DNA of 64,000 bases from Roseisolibacter agri. Lineage in GTDB: Bacteria; Gemmatimonadota; Gemmatimonadetes; Gemmatimonadales; Gemmatimonadaceae. Each line of letters starts with the position of its first letter. Within the stretch, counting starts at the first letter, position 1. A program made the position numbers and the translations under genes. The notes under the pieces are model-generated. The model did not search any database. It was not told the origin of the DNA and saw only the letters and a list, made by a program, of their open reading frames with translations. This document shows, in pieces, positions 59,756 to 64,000 of the stretch. The stretch covers positions 62,001-126,000 of the forward strand of contig NZ_BRXS01000008.1 of assembly GCF_030159095.1 (NCBI RefSeq), written 5' to 3'.

Positions 59756-61255
59756 TCAGTTGGCGCGCCGGGGAGCGCGCGAGCGGGCGCGCTTCGACGG
59801 CGGGGAGGGGTCGTCGACGGGGCCGGCGTTCGGGACACGAGCGTCGGCTGCAGCGGCTTCGGTGGTGTCTCCCACGCCGACTCCGCCCGCCACGACGGGG
59901 CGCCCTTCCAGCGCGGCCGCACTGCTCGCGGCGACCGCCGCGCCGACCCGGGCCGCCGTCGCGCGTGTGACGCCGAACTCTCGCGCACGCTCGGGCCACC
60001 GCCGCACCGCGTCCACGACGGCCGTAACGATTTCCCCAGTCTCCGCCGCAGTGATGCCGGCAGGTTCGGCCACCTCCAGCAGGTTGCGATAGGTGGGGCG
60101 CCGCCCCTCGGTCCCGACCATCATGGAGTGCTCGCCGCCGGGACCCGCCGCGTACACGAGGTCGTACGCGGGACTCAGGCGCCAGGCGCCGTCGGGGCCG
60201 AGGAGGAACGCGAAGTTCTTCACGTGATCGTCGCGGTTCGAGGCGGCCACGTTGAACACCATGCGCCGGAACGCCTCGAGCACTTCGCGCCGGTCGCGCG
60301 TGAGCGCGGCCGTCGACCGGAGGTACTCGCCGTACGTGCAGCCGAACTCCCGATGGCTGGCGTGCAGGAGCCCGCCGAGCGTATGGACATGGCGCCGTTC
60401 GTGCGCGACGGGCCCGCCCCCGGCGCCCGCCGGCTCGGCGCCGACGGGCACCCGGTCGAACCGCTCGACGCCGAAGCAGCGCCTCCCCGCACGCGTCGTG
60501 AAGAGCCGCGTCGGCGGCATGTCGAGGCCGGCGTCGCGCGCCATCGCCGCGTACGCCATCTCCAGCGCTCCGATGTCCTCACCGTCCTCGCGCGTCGGAA
60601 ACTTGACGAGGTAGTGCCGGTACCCGGCGGGGACGTCCTCGGCGCCCGAACGCATGGCGCCCGTGTCGGCGTTGTACGCCACGAGGACCTTCGGCCGGGC
60701 GCCCGCCGGCGAGCCGCCCGCCGCAAGCAACTCGGGGAGCACGTCTTCGGGGCTGCCCTCGTAGAGACGCTCGGCCTGGTCCGCGAGTGCGTCGAGGTCG
60801 AGGGGGGACGGGTCCGCGTCGGGGCCCAGAGCCGGCTGGTATACGAGGGCCCCCATCGCGCGCGCGCCGACGAAGCGGAGGCGCTCGACGGGTGTCACGG
60901 TGGCCGGCTCGATCCCGAGGCGCGCGAACTCGCGGTCCATCAGTCGCAGCCCCCACCCGTCGGGGAGCGAGTCGGCGAACACGCCGTGCAGCCCGTCGAA
61001 GACGCGGGAGCGCTCCTGCAGCCAGTCGAGCCGTCGCGGCAGGCCCAGAGGGGAGAGATCGAGGCCAGTGGCGACGAACGTCGGGTCGTAGCGGAACGCG
61101 ATCTCGTGGCCGCGCTGGGCAAGCTGGCCGACGAGCAGCGACCCCGGCCGGTCGGCGAGGAAGACGTGCAGCGTGAGGTCGCGTGACCGCGCGCCGGCGG
61201 CCGCCGCGCCCCCCCCGGGCGTACGCCCTGGAGGCCTCAGCGACCGCCGCGGCAC
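59756..61255 (-). CDS. hipA: HipA-type toxin kinase
   Basis: 499 residues from GTG 61255. The N-terminal domain is LTLHVFLADRPGSLLVGQLA and FRYDPTF. The kinase part has GGSPAGARPKVLVAYN (the P-loop-like autophosphorylation region), YRHYLVKFPTREDGE, ERFDRVPVG, catalytic NVAASNRDDHVKNFAFL and LSPAYDLVYAAG (metal Asp). HipA kinases phosphorylate glutamyl-tRNA synthetase or other targets and stop growth; HipB neutralises them. The C-terminus has an extra 70 low-complexity residues. Position after hipB fits a hipBA module. The 180-bp spacing between them is longer than usual. Confidence 0.9.
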   Translation of the reverse strand: MPRRSLRPPGRTPGGGAAAAGARSRDLTLHVFLADRPGSLLVGQLAQRGHEIAFRYDPTFVATGLDLSPLGLPRRLDWLQERSRVFDGLHGVFADSLPDGWGLRLMDREFARLGIEPATVTPVERLRFVGARAMGALVYQPALGPDADPSPLDLDALADQAERLYEGSPEDVLPELLAAGGSPAGARPKVLVAYNADTGAMRSGAEDVPAGYRHYLVKFPTREDGEDIGALEMAYAAMARDAGLDMPPTRLFTTRAGRRCFGVERFDRVPVGAEPAGAGGGPVAHERRHVHTLGGLLHASHREFGCTYGEYLRSTAALTRDRREVLEAFRRMVFNVAASNRDDHVKNFAFLLGPDGAWRLSPAYDLVYAAGPGGEHSMMVGTEGRRPTYRNLLEVAEPAGITAAETGEIVTAVVDAVRRWPERAREFGVTRATAARVGAAVAASSAAALEGRPVVAGGVGVGDTTEAAAADARVPNAGPVDDPSPPSKRARSRAPRRAN

Positions 61256-61434
61256 GGCCCCCCCTCAGTCGGCCGCGGAGGCCGGTCGGGCGCTCGTCCC
61301 GTCTGCGGCAGCTGCCGCAGCTGCGGCGGTTGGGATCCAGCGGCACGGGTCGCCGCCACGGCGGGCGGCCGGGCCACGCAGGCTATCCGGTGGGGCGCGC
61401 TGCGCGCGGCGCTCACGATACGCTCCACCCGAGG

Positions 61435-61764
61435 TTAGGGCTGCCGGGGCGGCCGCGTCGTGCGGCCGCGCTGCCGCGGGACCGCGGCCTCGAACGCCTC
61501 AAACGCGCCGACTCCGCGCGTCGGATTGGCCGGCGCGAGGACGCGCGCCATCTCGTCGAGCGCGCCGAGCGCGTCGAGCAGCCGCAACAGTCGGCCGAGT
61601 GAAATACTGCCCGTCTCCTCGAACTTGCGCAGGGTCGCGAGCGCGACGCCGGACCGGGCGCTCAACTCCTCCCGGCTCCAGGCGTGCTCGAGCCGTCGTG
61701 CCCGGACGCGTTGCGCCAGGATGCCGGACAGCTCATCGGGAGAGGTATGACCAAAGGACAGCAT
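61435..61764 (-). CDS. hipB: HipB-type antitoxin (XRE helix-turn-helix)
   Basis: 109 residues from ATG 61764. The helix-turn-helix is ILAQRVRARRLEHAWSREEL followed by ARSGVALATLRKFEETGSIS and LGRLLRLLDALGALDEM, the normal Cro/C1 type fold of HipB. A C-terminal tail is Arg/Pro-rich and may contact HipA. It precedes hipA on the same strand. The upstream palindromes at 61784-61812 are candidate operators for autoregulation. Confidence 0.9.
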   Translation of the reverse strand: MLSFGHTSPDELSGILAQRVRARRLEHAWSREELSARSGVALATLRKFEETGSISLGRLLRLLDALGALDEMARVLAPANPTRGVGAFEAFEAAVPRQRGRTTRPPRQP

Positions 61765-61783
61765 GATAGCACTTGTCGGCGAG

Positions 61784-61812
61784 TATCGGCGATAATGGTT
61801 ATATATATAGCC
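61784..61812 (-). promoter_or_regulatory. Palindromes upstream of hipBA
   Basis: TATCGGCGATA (61784-61794) is a palindrome with one central base, and GGTTATATATATAGCC (61797-61812) is nearly symmetrical. They lie 20-48 bases before hipB in the only very AT-rich patch of this region, so promoter and HipB operators probably overlap here. Confidence 0.6.
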
Positions 61813-62005
61813 AATATCGCTCAGAACATCAAGCACAAAACCGCTTCTGCTTTATCGCACAAGCGGACGCATCAGGAGAGACGTGGTGCGCCTACGCGCC
61901 GGGCCCAAGGCACCGCAACGACACCGCCACCAGCCCGCGCGTAGGGCAGGCCCGCGCCCCCAGCCGAGGCGCCCGTAGTCGACGGCAGCCGACGGCAGCC
62001 GCGCG

Positions 62006-64000
62006 CTACGCGCCGAGGCGCAGCGGGATCTGCGTCACCGGACGGAGCGGCTCTAGCACCGTGCGATAGCGCTGCCGGACCCGGTCGTAGAAGCGCGGCT
62101 CGCTCGGGGCGCGCACGGTGATCACCAGCGCGTACGGGATGTTCCGCGAGAGACTCGGCGCGTTGCGCCCGCCGACGCGCGCGTTGTAGTGCACGTCGAA
62201 GACCGGGTCGCGGAGCCGCGTACCGCGGAGCCGCCGCGTGCGGTGGAGCGTCGTCTCCCACTTGTGCGCGTCCCGCCGGAGCTCCCGCTCCGAGAGGTAG
62301 AACGCCCGGGGCTGGAAGAACGGCTCGGTGTCCGCGTCGCGTTGCTGCTCGTCTTCGCGCCGGTCGGCGTCCGGGCGGAACCGCACCTCGAGCCCGCTGC
62401 GCGTGTAGTTCACCGGGTCATGCGGGTCCGTGGCCGCCGCGAAGCAGAAGGTCGCACTCACCGTCACCAGCCCGGCGATGGGGGGTGCCGGCACCGGGAT
62501 GCGCATCCGCACCCACGACCCGGGCTCGAGCTGCCCCTGATACACGACCCGGGCGGTGTGGTCGTCGCAGAGCACGAACTCGTCGAGGACCGCCGGCAGC
62601 CGCCCCCATCCGCACTCCGCGCGCTGCTCGAGCGTGGGATCGGCGCACACCGGCTCCGCCGCGTGCACCAGCAGCGCCTTGATCGCCACGGGCCGCAGCA
62701 CAGGGCCGAAGAGCGCCCGCATCCCGAGCGCCGTGCGCAGGGCGAGCGGCGCCGCGTAGCTCGTGCCAGCGTCGGCGTGGAGCGCGGACGCCCCCACCTG
62801 GGCGCCCGGCGCGAGCAGGTAGAAGGGCTCCTCGGCGCTGCCGCCGAACGCCAGCACGTCCGGCTTCACGACGCCGGGCCGCCGCCCGGGCCCTACCGAG
62901 CTGTAGGGCGCCCGCGCCCACTGGGGTGTGGTCGACCCGCACGCCCCGACCGTGAGGGCGTTGACCGCGTCGGCCGGCGGACAGATCCGCGCGAGCCCCG
63001 CGGCCCGGTCGAGCGTGCCGTTGTTCCCCGCCGCGACCGTGGCCAGGATCTCCTTGGCCGCGAAGAGCGGGTCCAGCACGGCCGTCCACGCGTGCACCTC
63101 GTTGTCATCGACCGGGAGGTCGGGTCCGAGGCTCAGGTTGATGAACTGGTAGTCGCGCGCGAGCAGGGTGTCCCGGATCCGCCGGAGCACGGGAAAGAAC
63201 TGGGTCTGGTTGTCCTGCGCCGTGTGGACGTCCAGCACGCGGACGTGGTCGACCGTGGCGAATGGGACGGCCGCCGCCTCGCCCGGCCGCAGGGAGCCGA
63301 AGAGCAGGGCGGACGTCACCCCGAGCCCGTGACGCACCAGGTCGGGCGCGGGCTCGGCGGTGCCGGGTGGGACGACTTCCCGCACCCATCGCGCGAGCGG
63401 GCCGCGCGCCGGCACGCCGCCGTCGAACACGGCCACCTGGACCCCTGAGTCGTGCGCGGGGGCGGCGGGCAACTCCGGCACCGGACCGACCAGCGGGCGA
63501 GCCCCCGCGCGCGCCGCCGAGCCCCCGCTCGTGCCCCGCGGAGTGCCCCCCCGCGCAGCCCCGCGCGGGGGAACCCCACTCCCCCGCACCGCGCCACGCG
63601 CGCCACCGCGCCCAGTCCCGTTGGGTCCGTCCCCGTCGGGTCCGTCCCTGTCCGCCGGCGCAACACCGGACACGTCGATCCGACGCAGCGTGGGCATCTC
63701 CCGGATCACCCGCACGAACGTGAAGTCCGCGACGGCCGGCACGTTGACGCGCGGTACGCGCACGGGCAGGAAGCACAGCCCCTCGGCGTAGAGTCGCTCG
63801 TCCAGTTGTGGCTGCGCGTCGAGCCCCGCGAGGAATCGGGTGAACGCCTGCAGGATGCCGTCGCCGTCCCCGCCCGCGCGCGCGTGCACGACGACCTCGA
63901 GGAGCGGCATGTCGGCGGCGGACCGGAGGGGCTGCACCCGCTCCGCGGCGGGCTGGACGCGGATCTCCTCGATCTTCACCAAGTCGTCGGCACCCGGCGT
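62006..64000 (-). CDS. Subtilase (S8) peptidase, possibly of the IetAS defence type (runs off right edge)
   Basis: About 665 residues are visible; the frame is open to base 64000, and GTG 63982 may be internal. The catalytic triad is visible: Asp in VQVAVFDGGVP, His in LVRHGLGVTSALLFG, oxyanion Asn in TVAAGNNGTLDR and Ser in DAGTSYAAPLA. There is no signal peptide evident in the visible part, so it acts in the cytoplasm. After the protease comes a beta-rich region (DPHDPVNYTRSGLEVRFRPD). Cytoplasmic subtilases of this arrangement pair with an AAA ATPase in IetAS-like phage defence; that partner would be upstream, outside the window. Assignment to IetS is inference. Confidence 0.88.
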   Translation of the reverse strand, partial: TPGADDLVKIEEIRVQPAAERVQPLRSAADMPLLEVVVHARAGGDGDGILQAFTRFLAGLDAQPQLDERLYAEGLCFLPVRVPRVNVPAVADFTFVRVIREMPTLRRIDVSGVAPADRDGPDGDGPNGTGRGGARGAVRGSGVPPRGAARGGTPRGTSGGSAARAGARPLVGPVPELPAAPAHDSGVQVAVFDGGVPARGPLARWVREVVPPGTAEPAPDLVRHGLGVTSALLFGSLRPGEAAAVPFATVDHVRVLDVHTAQDNQTQFFPVLRRIRDTLLARDYQFINLSLGPDLPVDDNEVHAWTAVLDPLFAAKEILATVAAGNNGTLDRAAGLARICPPADAVNALTVGACGSTTPQWARAPYSSVGPGRRPGVVKPDVLAFGGSAEEPFYLLAPGAQVGASALHADAGTSYAAPLALRTALGMRALFGPVLRPVAIKALLVHAAEPVCADPTLEQRAECGWGRLPAVLDEFVLCDDHTARVVYQGQLEPGSWVRMRIPVPAPPIAGLVTVSATFCFAAATDPHDPVNYTRSGLEVRFRPDADRREDEQQRDADTEPFFQPRAFYLSERELRRDAHKWETTLHRTRRLRGTRLRDPVFDVHYNARVGGRNAPSLSRNIPYALVITVRAPSEPRFYDRVRQRYRTVLEPLRPVTQIPLRLGA

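Noticed and set aside
1-64000. tRNA, rRNA, riboswitch or attachment-site (att) repeats
   Set aside because: I looked for tRNA-like cloverleaf ends, rRNA signatures and direct repeats flanking the integrase at 54366, and recognised none. A tRNAscan/Infernal run would be the decisive test.

Overview
This 64 kb window is very GC-rich (around 70% or more by eye) with strongly G/C-biased third codon positions. HEAT-repeat lipoproteins, DUF305, DUF4396, LTXXQ-type lipoproteins and an STN-type TonB receptor, together with mostly GTG/ATG starts in ATGA/GTGA overlaps, suggest an environmental, probably Gram-negative-walled bacterium. Gemmatimonadota is my best guess, from gene style only. I see no rRNA, tRNA, CRISPR array or replication gene, so I cannot say whether this is chromosome or plasmid. 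The mixture of metal resistance, toxin-antitoxin modules, defence-like genes, broken genes and transposons is typical of accessory DNA.

Left part (1-16250): the tail of a metal P-type ATPase followed by an overlapping gene chain (HMA-like protein, LTXXQ lipoprotein, HEAT lipoprotein); a His-rich triple-repeat protein; an MgtC-like membrane protein; a CDF metal exporter; a GH1-like glycosidase with an SDR oxidoreductase; a stray flagellar rod-type gene; a DUF1906 protein; and a second HEAT lipoprotein beside a decayed LTXXQ gene cut by an IS630 element. An intradiol dioxygenase ends this part.

Copper region 1 (17255-25190): copC, an OmpR-type regulator and kinase pair, a DUF4396 membrane protein, a His-rich periplasmic protein, a DUF305 lipoprotein, a Cys-rich copper-storage protein and a frameshifted Lgt-like gene. 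Two promoters here carry the same three-part direct repeat with an 11-bp period, a plausible binding site for the local regulator. Copper region 2 (46015-49964): a CopZ-like chaperone, a cupredoxin, a CopA ATPase and CsoR. Three matching CsoR-type operators stand before copZ and csoR.

Mobile DNA: an IS1595-family element (25417-28033) with terminal inverted repeats and an 8-bp target duplication carries, besides its DDE transposase, a full-length TnpB-like nuclease gene whose last codons lie inside the right terminal repeat. A complete IS200/IS605 element (30257-32083) has tnpA and tnpB. A tnpB-only element (52131-53676) sits inside an AbiJ-like nuclease gene; removing it restores the reading frame. 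An IS605-type end at 2837 is a relic.

Centre and right: PrlF/YhaV toxin-antitoxin, a large hybrid PAS/GAF sensor kinase, a secreted metalloprotease, a LuxR-type regulator with a degenerate receiver and a Cys cluster next to a TonB-dependent siderophore receptor. After the copper operon comes a defence-like stretch (50490-64000): a HEPN-like gene split by a stop codon, the interrupted AbiJ-like gene, a tyrosine recombinase, an alpha/beta-hydrolase lipoprotein, a large HNH protein, HipBA and a subtilase that runs off the right edge.

Throughout the window there are perfect short tandem arrays (period 9-16 bp, 3-11 copies), each with its own unit, mostly at gene ends. Arrays inside genes always have periods divisible by three.
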